Below are positions 32,242 to 41,264 of a stretch of 64,000 nucleotides of DNA, one piece after another (positions within the stretch are counted from its first letter, which is position 1; each line of letters begins with the position of its first letter). Location of the stretch: positions 2,610,001 through 2,674,000 of the forward strand of contig NZ_CP019427.1 in assembly GCF_009834545.1 (NCBI RefSeq). The letters run 5' to 3'. This DNA comes from Pseudomonas sp. S04. Lineage in GTDB: Bacteria; Pseudomonadota; Gammaproteobacteria; Pseudomonadales; Pseudomonadaceae. The position numbers were made by a program, and so were the translations under genes. Under the pieces are notes generated by a model, which saw only the letters and a list, made by a program, of their open reading frames with translations, made no database searches and was not told the DNA's origin.

Positions 32242-33120
32242 ATGAGCAATTTAGACACCACTTCAGATAACAACCCCGAACAACTGGCCCTGCGTGCTGC
32301 CAAGAGCGTGTATCACCTCGGTGCTACCACCGTGTATTCACACACCGAAGACAGCCGTTTTGCCTACACCCTCTACGTGCCTGAGGCGATTGAAGACAGC
32401 AGCCGGCCAGTGGACCTGGTGGTCTCGCTGCACGGCTCGACCCGGGCGATGGAGATCTATCGCAATGGCTTCGCGGAATTTGGCCGTTGGAACGATTGCG
32501 TGATTCTGTCCCCACTGTTCCCGGTCGGCGTCCTGGGTGACAACAATGGGGACGGCTACAAGCAGTTGGTCGAGGGCGATATCCGCTACGACCAGGTCCT
32601 GCTCGACATGATCGCCGGCGTCGGTAAACGTTATGGTCGGCGCTTCGATACCTTCGCGCTGTTTGGTTATTCCGGCGGCGGGCAATTCACTCATCGATTC
32701 TGCTACTTGCACCCCGAGAAACTCTGGGCAGCGTCCATCGGTGCGCCGGGATCGGTGACTTTGCTGGATGCCGATCAGGATTGGTGGGTAGGGGTGCGGG
32801 ACTTCGCGGCGCGATTCGGCAAACCGCTGAACCTGCAAGCCTTGCAGCAACTGCCGGTGCACATGGTGGTGGGTGACTCGGACCTCGAGACCTGGGAGAT
32901 CACCCACCGCGAAGGTGGCAAACACTACATGGCCGGTGCCAACGCCGCCGGACGTACACGCCCGGAACGCCTGGCCAGCTTGCAGGCAAGTTTCCAAGCC
33001 GCCGGCGTACAGGTGCACTTCGACCTGTTACCCAACGTGGCTCACCAGGGCATCAAGGCGATGCCGGCGGCCCAGGACTTTTTCGCCAAGGTGCTGCGGC
33101 ACAAGCGCAGCCTTGGCTGA
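32242..33120 (+). CDS. Alpha/beta hydrolase (esterase/amidase type), first gene of operon
   Basis: A 292-residue alpha/beta hydrolase with nucleophile elbow GYSGGG (Ser144), an oxyanion segment SLHGSTR near residue 62, and a likely catalytic His in NVAHQG near the C-terminus. The Asp is probably in VVGDSDLETWE. It has no signal peptide, so it is cytoplasmic. It resembles poly-hydroxyalkanoate depolymerase or feruloyl-esterase-like enzymes. It begins an operon with a peptide-type importer, so it may act on the imported compound. The substrate is not evident. Confidence 0.8.
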   Translation: MSNLDTTSDNNPEQLALRAAKSVYHLGATTVYSHTEDSRFAYTLYVPEAIEDSSRPVDLVVSLHGSTRAMEIYRNGFAEFGRWNDCVILSPLFPVGVLGDNNGDGYKQLVEGDIRYDQVLLDMIAGVGKRYGRRFDTFALFGYSGGGQFTHRFCYLHPEKLWAASIGAPGSVTLLDADQDWWVGVRDFAARFGKPLNLQALQQLPVHMVVGDSDLETWEITHREGGKHYMAGANAAGRTRPERLASLQASFQAAGVQVHFDLLPNVAHQGIKAMPAAQDFFAKVLRHKRSLG

Positions 33121-33246
33121 TACACCACTGCCAGATGCACTCAGAACAGGCCGTATAACAATAACTAAGGATTCACTCATTCTGATGCCGGTCCTGCCTT
33201 GGCCTTCGCCACTGACCGGAATACTTCTTCAAGGAGTCGTTCTCCC

Positions 33247-34815
33247 GTGAATAATTACGTAAAGACCGCGCTCGTCGTCGCGATGTCGACATGCACAGTG
33301 TCCCTTGCCGTTGCGCAAGACAAGGTCATCAATGTGGGCCTCAATGGCGATATCCGCAGCACCGACCCAGGCGTCAACCGCGACGACAATACCGATGCGG
33401 TCATGATGCATATCGTCGAAGGGCTGGTGGCGTATCGCGAAGACACCAGCATCGCGCCGATGCTGGCCAGCGCGGTGGATGTCTCGCCGGACGGCCTGCG
33501 CTACACCTTCACCCTGCGCGATGGGGTGCACTTTCAAAATGGCCAGTTGTTGACGGCCAAGGACGTGCAATGGACCTGGCAGCGCTACCTTGACCCCAAG
33601 ACCCAGTGGCGCTGCCTGGCGGAGTTCGATGGCCGTGGCGCGGCCAAGATCGTCGATGTCTCCACCCCCGACGCGCAGACCGTGGTGTTCCAACTGGACC
33701 AGGCCAATGGCTTGTTCCTGGCTGCGATGGCCCGCCCGGATTGCACCGGCAGCGGCATTCTGCATCCGGACTCCCTGGCGGCCGATGGCAGTTGGCGCGC
33801 CCCGATTGGTACCGGTCCATTCACCTTGGGCAAATGGCAAAAGGGCCAGTACGTCGAGCTGGATCGCTTCAAGGATTACTCCCCGCGGGCCGAGGCCGAG
33901 GCGGACGGGTACACCGGCAACAAGCAGGCGTTTGTCGACAAGGTGCGTTTCGAGGTGATCCCCGATTCGGCGTCGGCCAAGGCTGCGCTGCTGTCGGGTG
34001 GCGTGGACCTGCTGCCGGACGTGACGGCGATGGATGCCGCAGAACTCAAGAAGGTCAAGAACCTGCAGATCCAGGTCAGCCCGATCATGACCATCAGCGG
34101 CCTGTTGTTCCAGACCCGTGACCCACTGCTCAAGGACGTGCGCATTCGTCGTGCGGTGGCGCTGTCCCTGGATTACGCGCAGATGGTGGCGGCGTTGTCC
34201 GATGGTTTGTCGGTGGTCAACAACTCGGTGATTCCGACCGCCAGCCCGTACTACGACGCCACTGCGCACCAGGGTTACAGCTACAACCTCGACGAGGCCC
34301 GGCGCCTGTTGAAAGAGGCGGGTTACGCCGGTGAAAAGATCCGCATGCTGGTCAACAAGCGCTACCCGCAGATGTTCGACATGGGCTTGCTCAGCCAGGC
34401 CATGACCCAGGCGGCGGGGCTCAATATCGAGATGGAGACCCTGGAGTGGGGCACGCAGTTGGAGCGCTACCAGACCGGCAGCTACCAGATGATGTCGTTC
34501 TCTTATTCGGGGCGTTTCGACGCGGCGCAAAGCTATGAATCGGTGATCGGCGACAAGCACAAGGAGCCGCGCAAAGTCTGGGACAACCCCGAGGCCCTGG
34601 CGATATTGCGTGAGGTCCAGCGCGAGGTTGACCCCGCCAAGCGCCAACCGTTGTTCGACAAGCTGCATACCTTGATGCTCAAGGATGTGCCAATGGTGGC
34701 CATCTACAACGGTACCGCCATCGGCGCGATGGGCAAGCGCGTTGAAGGGTACCGCTCCTGGCCCGTTGCCAAGCCGCGCCTGTGGGGCGTGAAGCTGGCC
34801 GACACTTCCAAGTAA
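33247..34815 (+). CDS. ABC transporter periplasmic dipeptide/oligopeptide-binding protein
   Basis: A 522-residue SBP family 5 protein. The GTG start at 33247 follows AAGGAG and gives a clear signal peptide (MNNYVKTALVVAMSTC ... SLAVAQ-DK); an earlier in-frame ATG would bury this. Family features include the N-terminal DPGVNRDDNTD, FTLRDGVHFQNGQLLTAKDV and the C-terminal half DLGLLSQAM-type segment. It delivers peptides or similar amides to the two permeases downstream. Confidence 0.9.
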   Translation: MNNYVKTALVVAMSTCTVSLAVAQDKVINVGLNGDIRSTDPGVNRDDNTDAVMMHIVEGLVAYREDTSIAPMLASAVDVSPDGLRYTFTLRDGVHFQNGQLLTAKDVQWTWQRYLDPKTQWRCLAEFDGRGAAKIVDVSTPDAQTVVFQLDQANGLFLAAMARPDCTGSGILHPDSLAADGSWRAPIGTGPFTLGKWQKGQYVELDRFKDYSPRAEAEADGYTGNKQAFVDKVRFEVIPDSASAKAALLSGGVDLLPDVTAMDAAELKKVKNLQIQVSPIMTISGLLFQTRDPLLKDVRIRRAVALSLDYAQMVAALSDGLSVVNNSVIPTASPYYDATAHQGYSYNLDEARRLLKEAGYAGEKIRMLVNKRYPQMFDMGLLSQAMTQAAGLNIEMETLEWGTQLERYQTGSYQMMSFSYSGRFDAAQSYESVIGDKHKEPRKVWDNPEALAILREVQREVDPAKRQPLFDKLHTLMLKDVPMVAIYNGTAIGAMGKRVEGYRSWPVAKPRLWGVKLADTSK

Positions 34816-34826
34816 GGCGTACCACT

Positions 34827-35768
34827 ATGTTTCGATTCATCTTGCACAGGCTCGGCATGGCGGTGCCGACCCTGCTGCTGATCTCGGTGATTGTGTTTGC
34901 CTTGATCCGCCTGATTCCCGGCGACCCCGCGTTGCTGATGCTGGGCGACATGGCCGACCCGCAAAGCCTCGCCGACATGCGCAGCAGCCTGGGGCTGGAC
35001 CACTCGGTGCCGACCCAGTACCTGATCTGGATCAAGTCGGTGCTCAGTGGCGACCTTGGGGTGTCCATCAGCAGTCGCCAGCCCGTGTTGGAGTTGCTGG
35101 TCGAGCGTTTCAGCGTCAGCGCCACGGTGGTGCTCGTCGCGGTGTTGCTGGCGACCCTGCTCGCGGTACCGGTGGGCTTGCTCGCGGCCTGGAAGCAAAA
35201 CAGCGCGATGGACCTGGGCCTGGTGGCAACGGCGACCTTGCTGTTGTCGGTGCCAAGCTTCTGGCTGGGCTTGTTGCTGCTGTATGTGTTCGGCATCCAG
35301 TTGGGTTGGTTGCCGGTGATCGGCTACGTTGGCTTCGCCAGCGATCCCATGAAGGCGGTGACCTATGTGGTGCTGCCGATCATTACCCTGACCCTGGTGG
35401 AATTCGGCGCCATTGCGCGGATGGCACGGGCCAGCACCATTGAAGTGTTGCGCCTGGAGTACATCGCCCATGCACGGGCCAAGGGATTGTCAGAGGGCGC
35501 GGTGCTGTGGAATCACGCCCTGCGCAATGCGTTTGCGCCGACCTGGACCCTGATCGGCCTGATCCTGGGCAATCTGCTCGGCGGCATTGCAGTCCTGGAA
35601 ACCGTGTTCACCTTGCCCGGCATCGGCCGGTTGATGGTCGATGCGATCTTCTCCCGCGACTATCCGGTGCTGCAGGGTTGCCTGCTGCTGATCACCTGCA
35701 TCTATGTGTTGGTCAACCTGTTGGTGGATCTGGTGTATCCGCTGTTCGATCCAAGGGTGAAGCTATGA
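34827..35768 (+). CDS. ABC transporter permease, DppB-like
   Basis: A 313-residue inner-membrane permease. It begins MFRFILHRLGMAVPTLL and has six predicted spans. The EAA-type loop (EYIAHARAKGLSEGAVLWNHALRNAFAP) that contacts the ATPase is clear. The start at 34827 is 11 bases after the upstream stop. The end overlaps the next permease (ATGA). Confidence 0.93.
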   Translation: MFRFILHRLGMAVPTLLLISVIVFALIRLIPGDPALLMLGDMADPQSLADMRSSLGLDHSVPTQYLIWIKSVLSGDLGVSISSRQPVLELLVERFSVSATVVLVAVLLATLLAVPVGLLAAWKQNSAMDLGLVATATLLLSVPSFWLGLLLLYVFGIQLGWLPVIGYVGFASDPMKAVTYVVLPIITLTLVEFGAIARMARASTIEVLRLEYIAHARAKGLSEGAVLWNHALRNAFAPTWTLIGLILGNLLGGIAVLETVFTLPGIGRLMVDAIFSRDYPVLQGCLLLITCIYVLVNLLVDLVYPLFDPRVKL

Positions 35769-36634
35769 ACCTCAAGACTCCTGCCTTGCCGAGCGGGCTG
35801 GATACCCAGCCTCGACGGAGCTGGCGTTACCCGCCGTTGAATGCCTTGATCGGCGGCAGTTTACTCGCGGCACTGGTATTGCTGGCGTTGCTCGGCGTGG
35901 TGTGGACACCTTATGACCCGCTCAAGCTGGACTTGTTGTCGCGCCTGCACGCGCCGAGCGCTGCACACTGGCTGGGCACCGACGAGTTCGGCCGTGACGT
36001 GTTCAGTCGCTTGATCATTGGGGCACGCACCAGCCTGTGGATCAGCCTGCTCTCGGTGAGCGTGGCGGTTATCTGCGGCACGGTGATCGGCATGCTCGCC
36101 GGTTACCTGCGCGGCTGGACCGACCGCGTGCTGATGATGCTCAACGATGCGCTGCTGGCGTTTCCCGGGATCCTCATGGCCCTGGGTATCATGGCGATCG
36201 TGGGTGCCAGCCAGTACGGAATCGTGCTCGCCCTGGGTATCGCCTACACCCCCTCGGTGGTCCGGGTGGTGCGTGGCAGCGTGTTGTCGTTGCGTGAGCT
36301 GGAGTTCATCGAGGCCTCACGGGTGATCGGCAACTCAGAGCTGTACACCATGTTCCGCCACATCACCCCCAACTGCCTGGCGCCGTTGTGTGTGTTGGCC
36401 ACCAGCATGTTCGGCTGGGCCTTGCTCTCGGAGAGCGCGCTGAGCTTCCTTGGCCTGGGCGTGCCACCGCCGGCTGCCACCTGGGGCAGCATGCTCTCGG
36501 CAAGCCGCACCTACATCTCGACGGCACCGTGGCTGGGGATCTTCCCGGGCATCTTTATCAGCCTGACGTTGCTGGCTATCAATCTGTTCGGCGATGCCTT
36601 GCGCGATCGTCTCGACCCGCGCATGAGGAAATGA
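35765..36634 (+). CDS. ABC transporter permease, DppC-like
   Basis: A 289-residue permease with the N-terminal cytoplasmic helix and hydrophobic span (LIGGSLLAALVLLALLGVVWTPYDP), the HWLGTDEFGRDVFSRLI motif of the C-type family, and a coupling loop. It starts at ATG 35765, overlapping the DppB-like stop. With the preceding gene it forms the transmembrane pair. Confidence 0.93.
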   Translation: MNLKTPALPSGLDTQPRRSWRYPPLNALIGGSLLAALVLLALLGVVWTPYDPLKLDLLSRLHAPSAAHWLGTDEFGRDVFSRLIIGARTSLWISLLSVSVAVICGTVIGMLAGYLRGWTDRVLMMLNDALLAFPGILMALGIMAIVGASQYGIVLALGIAYTPSVVRVVRGSVLSLRELEFIEASRVIGNSELYTMFRHITPNCLAPLCVLATSMFGWALLSESALSFLGLGVPPPAATWGSMLSASRTYISTAPWLGIFPGIFISLTLLAINLFGDALRDRLDPRMRK

Positions 36635-36636
36635 GC

Positions 36637-38268
36637 ATGAGCGTTTCAGTGCCACTACTGGCCGTTGAAAATCTACAGATTCGTGTCGGTACAGACGGTC
36701 CGCTGGCTGTCGACGACTTCAGCTTCACCATGGCTCCCGGGGAAATCGTTGCACTGGTGGGCGAGTCCGGCAGTGGCAAGACCATGGCTGCACGCGCGGC
36801 CATTGGCTTGCTGCCAGCGCCGATGAACGTGTGTGGCGGGCAAATCATCTTCCAGGGTGAACCGTTGGAGCCCGGCAATGCCAAGGCGATGCGTGGGGTG
36901 CGCGGCGCGCGGATCGGCATGGTGTTCCAGGAACCGATGGTCTCGCTCAACCCCGCGCTGACCATTGGCCGGCAGATGAGCGAGGCGCTCAAGTTGCACA
37001 CCGAGTTGGACGCGGCGACGATCCGTCAGCGTTGCAGCGATATGCTGCAGCGCATCGGTATCAAGGACGCCGAGAAATGCCTGGCATCCTATCCGCACCA
37101 GTTCTCCGGTGGCATGCGCCAACGCATTATGCTCGCCTCGGTGATGCTGCTGCGCCCGGCGCTGTTGATTGCTGACGAGCCGACCACGGCACTCGATTGC
37201 CTGGCACAACTGGACGTGATCGAGTTGATGCTGGAGCTGACCCGCGAGCAGGGCACCGCCATTCTGTTCATCAGCCATGACCTCTCCCTGGTCGCGCGTT
37301 ATGCCCACAAGGTGGTGGTGATGCGTGCGGGCAAGGCGGTGGAGCAGGGCCGAATCGAAGACATCCTGTTCGCGCCGAAGGCCGACTACACCCGCCAGTT
37401 GCTTGAAGCGCTGCCACGGCGCGGCGCGCTGGTGCCATTGCCAGCGGCCGAAAGTGCGCTGTTGCAGGTCCAGGATGTGTGCATCGAACATCCGGGGCCG
37501 CGCAGCTTTTGGGGGCGCAGCGTGCCCAAGCGGGTGGTGCATTCGGTGAACCTGAGCATCGCACCGGGCGAGACCCTGGCGTTGGTCGGTGGCAGTGGTT
37601 CGGGCAAGACCACCCTCGGCCGTGCCGTGGTCGGGTTGGTTACGCCATGCGCCGGGTCGATCCTGTTCCAGGGCGTGGATATCCTCAAGGCCGCCAACCG
37701 TGCGCACCGCCTGCAATGCCAGATGATTTTCCAGGACCCGTATTCATCCCTCGATCCGCGCATGACCGTGGGCCAGATCATCGCCGAGCCGCTGCGCCAT
37801 GAACCGGGCCTGACGGCTGCGCAAAAACGCCAGCGGGTCACCGACACACTGCTCGATGTGGGCTTGCCCGAGCAGTTCCGTGAGCGCTTTGCCCATCAAC
37901 TCTCGGGTGGCCAGCGCCAGCGCGTGGCAATTGGCCGAGCGCTGGTCCGGCGGCCGAAACTGGTGATTGCCGACGAGCCGATTTCGGCGTTGGACATGAC
38001 CATTCAAAAGCAGATTCTGGAGTTGTTCGAACGCCTGCAGCGCCAATACGGGTTCGCCTGCCTGTTCATCTCCCACGACCTGTCGGCGGTGGAGCGCATT
38101 GCCCATCGCGTGGCAGTGATGAACCAGGGTGAGGTGGTGGAAATGGGCCCGCGCGAGAGGATTTTCGACACTCCACAACACCCTTACACCCGCCGGCTGC
38201 TCGCGGCGGCCAGCCCCTTGGAAAAACGTGCGGATGGCAGTTACCGCCTCCGTGCCAGCGTGATTTAG
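36637..38268 (+). CDS. Fused ABC transporter ATPase (DppD-DppF type)
   Basis: A 543-residue protein with two complete nucleotide-binding domains. Domain 1 has Walker A GESGSGKT (42-49), signature FSGGMRQR and Walker B LLIADEPTT; domain 2 has GGSGSGKT, LSGGQRQR and LVIADEPIS. Each ends in the HPYT/DYT-type oligopeptide ABC C-terminus. Such fusions replace the usual two separate ATPase genes. The ATG at 36637 lies 6 bases after AGGAA; the ATG at 36631 would leave no spacing. Confidence 0.92.
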   Translation: MSVSVPLLAVENLQIRVGTDGPLAVDDFSFTMAPGEIVALVGESGSGKTMAARAAIGLLPAPMNVCGGQIIFQGEPLEPGNAKAMRGVRGARIGMVFQEPMVSLNPALTIGRQMSEALKLHTELDAATIRQRCSDMLQRIGIKDAEKCLASYPHQFSGGMRQRIMLASVMLLRPALLIADEPTTALDCLAQLDVIELMLELTREQGTAILFISHDLSLVARYAHKVVVMRAGKAVEQGRIEDILFAPKADYTRQLLEALPRRGALVPLPAAESALLQVQDVCIEHPGPRSFWGRSVPKRVVHSVNLSIAPGETLALVGGSGSGKTTLGRAVVGLVTPCAGSILFQGVDILKAANRAHRLQCQMIFQDPYSSLDPRMTVGQIIAEPLRHEPGLTAAQKRQRVTDTLLDVGLPEQFRERFAHQLSGGQRQRVAIGRALVRRPKLVIADEPISALDMTIQKQILELFERLQRQYGFACLFISHDLSAVERIAHRVAVMNQGEVVEMGPRERIFDTPQHPYTRRLLAAASPLEKRADGSYRLRASVI

Positions 38269-38398
38269 GTACTGCAACACCCCAGGCCTGTGCTTTGCAA
38301 ACCCACCCTTCGTCAATCGCTGATTGGCGAAGCAGGCGAAGCCATGGTCGAAGAAAACAAAAACAACTCCACTCAACCTGTCTGCCAGGAACCTACAC

Positions 38399-39679
38399 AT
38401 GAATATCCGCTTCAACACAGTCCTCGCCAGTGCCAGTGTCATGGGCGCCGGTTTCATGCCCTTGTTTGCCCAGGCTGACTTCGTCGCCGACAGCAAGGCT
38501 GCGCTTGAACTGAAGAACTATTACTTCAACCGCGACTATCGCGAGTCCAGCGGCCAGAGCAAGCGCGCCGAGTGGGCACAGGGGTTCACCCTCAACGTCC
38601 AATCGGGTTTTACCGAAGGCACTGTCGGTTTTGGCCTCGACGCGGTCGGCATGTTCGGGATGAAGCTCGATTCGAGCCCGGACAACTCGGGCACCGGGCT
38701 GTTGTCCCGCTCAAGCGTCGCCGAACCGGGTGCTCCCAGCTATGCCCGCCGTGCCCACGACAACTACTCCAAGCTCGGCGTCACCGGCAAGGCGCGCCTG
38801 GCGCAAAGCGAGCTGCGTGTGGGCTATATGGTGCCTGACCTGCCCACCCTGCAACCGAACCTCAGTCGTCTGTTCCCGCAGAGTTTCAGCGGCACCGCGC
38901 TGACCTCCAGGGACATCGACCAGTTGACCCTGACCGTGGGGCAACTGGACCAGGTCAAGCAGCGCGATTCGACCAACTACGAAGACATGGGCCTCACCAG
39001 CCAGTACGGCGCGTACAAAAGCAGCGCCAAAAGCGATGAGTTCCGCTACGCCGGCGGTGAGTACAAGCTGACGCCTAACACCATCGCCACCTACCAGTTC
39101 GCGCAATTGGAGAGCTTGTACCGCCAGCACTACCTGGGCTTGAAAAACAGCTTCAAGTGGGGCCCCGGCACGTTCAAGACGGACGTCCGCTACTTCGACG
39201 CGAGCGAAGATGCCGCAGGGCTGGCCGGCAAAGTCGATAACCGTGCGTTGAGTACGCGTGTGGGCTATGGCCTGCATGGCCACAACCTGAGTGGCGGTTA
39301 CCAGGAGCAGTACGGTTCGACGCCGTTCACCTATGTCGACGGCACCAACACGTACCTGTTCACCGAGTACCAACTGGCGAACTTCTCCCAGACCGGCGAG
39401 CGCGTCTGGCACGCCCGCTATGACTATGACTTCGCCACGCTGGGCATTCCCGGCCTGCTGTTCTCGACCCGTTATGCCAAGGGCGACAACGCCAAGGTCA
39501 TTGGCTTCGACGGCGAAGGGCGCGAGTGGGAACGCGATCTGAGTCTTGGCTATGTGGTGCAGAGCGGCACTTTCAAGGACGTGTCGCTGCGTTGGCAGAA
39601 CGCTAGCGCCACCAGCAACTTCGCCCGTGACACCAATGAAAACCGAGTGATCGTCGGCTACACCGTGGCGCTCTGGTAG
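38399..39679 (+). CDS. OprD-family outer-membrane porin
   Basis: A 426-residue OprD-type porin with a signal peptide (~25 residues ending PLFAQA-DF), the early ALELKNYYFNRDYR motif, and a barrel ending with the aromatic C-terminus VIVGYTVALW. It sits among importer and enzyme genes, so it is likely the outer-membrane gate for the same substrate. OprD relatives take up basic amino acids, peptides or aromatics. An AGGAA site precedes the start at 38399. Confidence 0.92.
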   Translation: MNIRFNTVLASASVMGAGFMPLFAQADFVADSKAALELKNYYFNRDYRESSGQSKRAEWAQGFTLNVQSGFTEGTVGFGLDAVGMFGMKLDSSPDNSGTGLLSRSSVAEPGAPSYARRAHDNYSKLGVTGKARLAQSELRVGYMVPDLPTLQPNLSRLFPQSFSGTALTSRDIDQLTLTVGQLDQVKQRDSTNYEDMGLTSQYGAYKSSAKSDEFRYAGGEYKLTPNTIATYQFAQLESLYRQHYLGLKNSFKWGPGTFKTDVRYFDASEDAAGLAGKVDNRALSTRVGYGLHGHNLSGGYQEQYGSTPFTYVDGTNTYLFTEYQLANFSQTGERVWHARYDYDFATLGIPGLLFSTRYAKGDNAKVIGFDGEGREWERDLSLGYVVQSGTFKDVSLRWQNASATSNFARDTNENRVIVGYTVALW

Positions 39680-39746
39680 CAGTGACGGCGTGCAGCAGGG
39701 GCAGCCTGTTGCACGCCCAGGCAATGGAAATGAGGGGATAGATCAG

Positions 39747-41264
39747 ATGACGAGTTTGCCGTTGCGGCGGGCATTGCCCAGCCAACAACGCGTATCGGCG
39801 CGTGGCGTGAGTGATTTCATCGATGCGGTGAACGCTGCGTGCCTTCAGTTGCACAGTTTCATGCTGTACCGCGACGGTGCGGTGGTGGCTGAAGCATTTT
39901 GGGCGCCTTACCGTGCCGACCGACTCCATGTGCAGCATTCGGCAACCAAGAGCTGGGTGTCCATGGCCATTGGGCTATTGGTTGATGACGGCGTGCTGTC
40001 ACTGGAGGCCAAGGTGGTGGATTTTTTCGCCGCCGACTGCCCGAAACCGGTCAGCGCCAACCTGGCCGCCATGACCGTGGGCGATTTGCTGACCATGCGC
40101 ACCGGGCATCGCCAGGGTATTTCTGGCGGGGCCTGGCGGGGGCGCAGTGAAAGTTGGGTGAAGTTGTTCCTCAATGAGCCGGTTGCAGACCTGCCAGGGC
40201 AGCACTTCATCTACAGCAGCGCGTCGAGCTTCATGCTCTCGGCCATTGTCAGCGTGGTCAGCGGCCAAACGGCGTTCGAGTTGTGCAACACCCGTCTGTT
40301 CCAACCCATGGGCATGGGCCGCATCGAGTGGGACCTGGCACCGGGTGGCTTCAACACGGGTGGCAATGGCTTGAGTTGCAGCACCGAGGACTTGCTCAAG
40401 TTCGGCGTGCTGCACTTGCAGCAAGGTAACTGGGAGGGGCAACAATTACTGTCCAGAGAGTGGGTGGCGCAGGCCACGCGCGGGCACGTCGACGATGTAT
40501 GGATGGGTGCCTTCGATGGCAAGCGCTACCTGGGTCGCGACGAGTCGAGCAACGCAGCTGTGACGCGCCGCGAGGGCTATGGCTACCAGTGGTGGATGAC
40601 CCTGCACGGCGGCTATTACGCCTCCGGGGTGTTTGGCCAGCAGTGCATTGTGCTGCCGCAACACAACGCGGTGATTGCGTTTACCGCAGGGCTGCCATTG
40701 GGTGAAAGGCGCCTGCATAGCCTGCTGTGGGAGCACCTGTTGCCGGCGTTGGGCGTGCCCGGCGACTGCGCGGCAGATGCCGATCTTGCCGCGCAGTTGG
40801 CCAATCAACGGCGGCCGGTTATGACAGGTGCGTCGACCTCGCCGCATCAGGCGCAGTTCAGCGGCACGTTTGTGATGGAGGCCAATGAAGATCAGGTCAG
40901 CACGATACGCCTGGAGTTTGGCCCCGACCATTGCGATTTTTACCTCACCGACCCGCGTGGCACCCACTGCATTCGCGCAGGCCTGGCCGACGGTATCGAA
41001 AGCCAGACCAGCATGACCGGACACTATCTACATCACCAATACCAGCCGCAAATCACCCCGGTGGTGGCGCAGGCGCGCTGGACCGAGGACGGCGCGTTGA
41101 GCATGACCTGGCAATTTGTCGAAACCGCCTTTTGTGACCACGTCACTTGCCGCATCGAGCGCGGCAGCTTGTCTGTGGACCGCCGCGTCAACGTTAACGC
41201 TGGCCCGTTGCAGCGCCCGACGCTGACCGGCCATCCAACCAGTACTTTGCAGGAGTCGCTATGA
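39747..41264 (+). CDS. Serine hydrolase of the class C beta-lactamase fold (NylB/aminopeptidase type)
   Basis: A 505-residue hydrolase. The catalytic SxxK is SATK (Ser65, Lys68) and the second motif is YSS (Tyr156). The fold is shared by class C beta-lactamases, esterases, D-aminopeptidases and 6-aminohexanoate-oligomer hydrolase NylB. There is an extra C-terminal beta domain of ~130 residues. No signal peptide is present, so it acts inside the cell. The gene lies between the porin and the aminotransferase and overlaps the latter, which suggests amide cleavage releasing an amine-bearing product. Confidence 0.82.
   Translation: MTSLPLRRALPSQQRVSARGVSDFIDAVNAACLQLHSFMLYRDGAVVAEAFWAPYRADRLHVQHSATKSWVSMAIGLLVDDGVLSLEAKVVDFFAADCPKPVSANLAAMTVGDLLTMRTGHRQGISGGAWRGRSESWVKLFLNEPVADLPGQHFIYSSASSFMLSAIVSVVSGQTAFELCNTRLFQPMGMGRIEWDLAPGGFNTGGNGLSCSTEDLLKFGVLHLQQGNWEGQQLLSREWVAQATRGHVDDVWMGAFDGKRYLGRDESSNAAVTRREGYGYQWWMTLHGGYYASGVFGQQCIVLPQHNAVIAFTAGLPLGERRLHSLLWEHLLPALGVPGDCAADADLAAQLANQRRPVMTGASTSPHQAQFSGTFVMEANEDQVSTIRLEFGPDHCDFYLTDPRGTHCIRAGLADGIESQTSMTGHYLHHQYQPQITPVVAQARWTEDGALSMTWQFVETAFCDHVTCRIERGSLSVDRRVNVNAGPLQRPTLTGHPTSTLQESL

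Noticed and set aside
33229..34668. Minus-strand 479-codon frame opposite the peptide-binding protein
   Set aside because: Shadow frame; His/Arg/Gln-rich product with no domain, and the plus strand shows a clear signal peptide and SBP family features.
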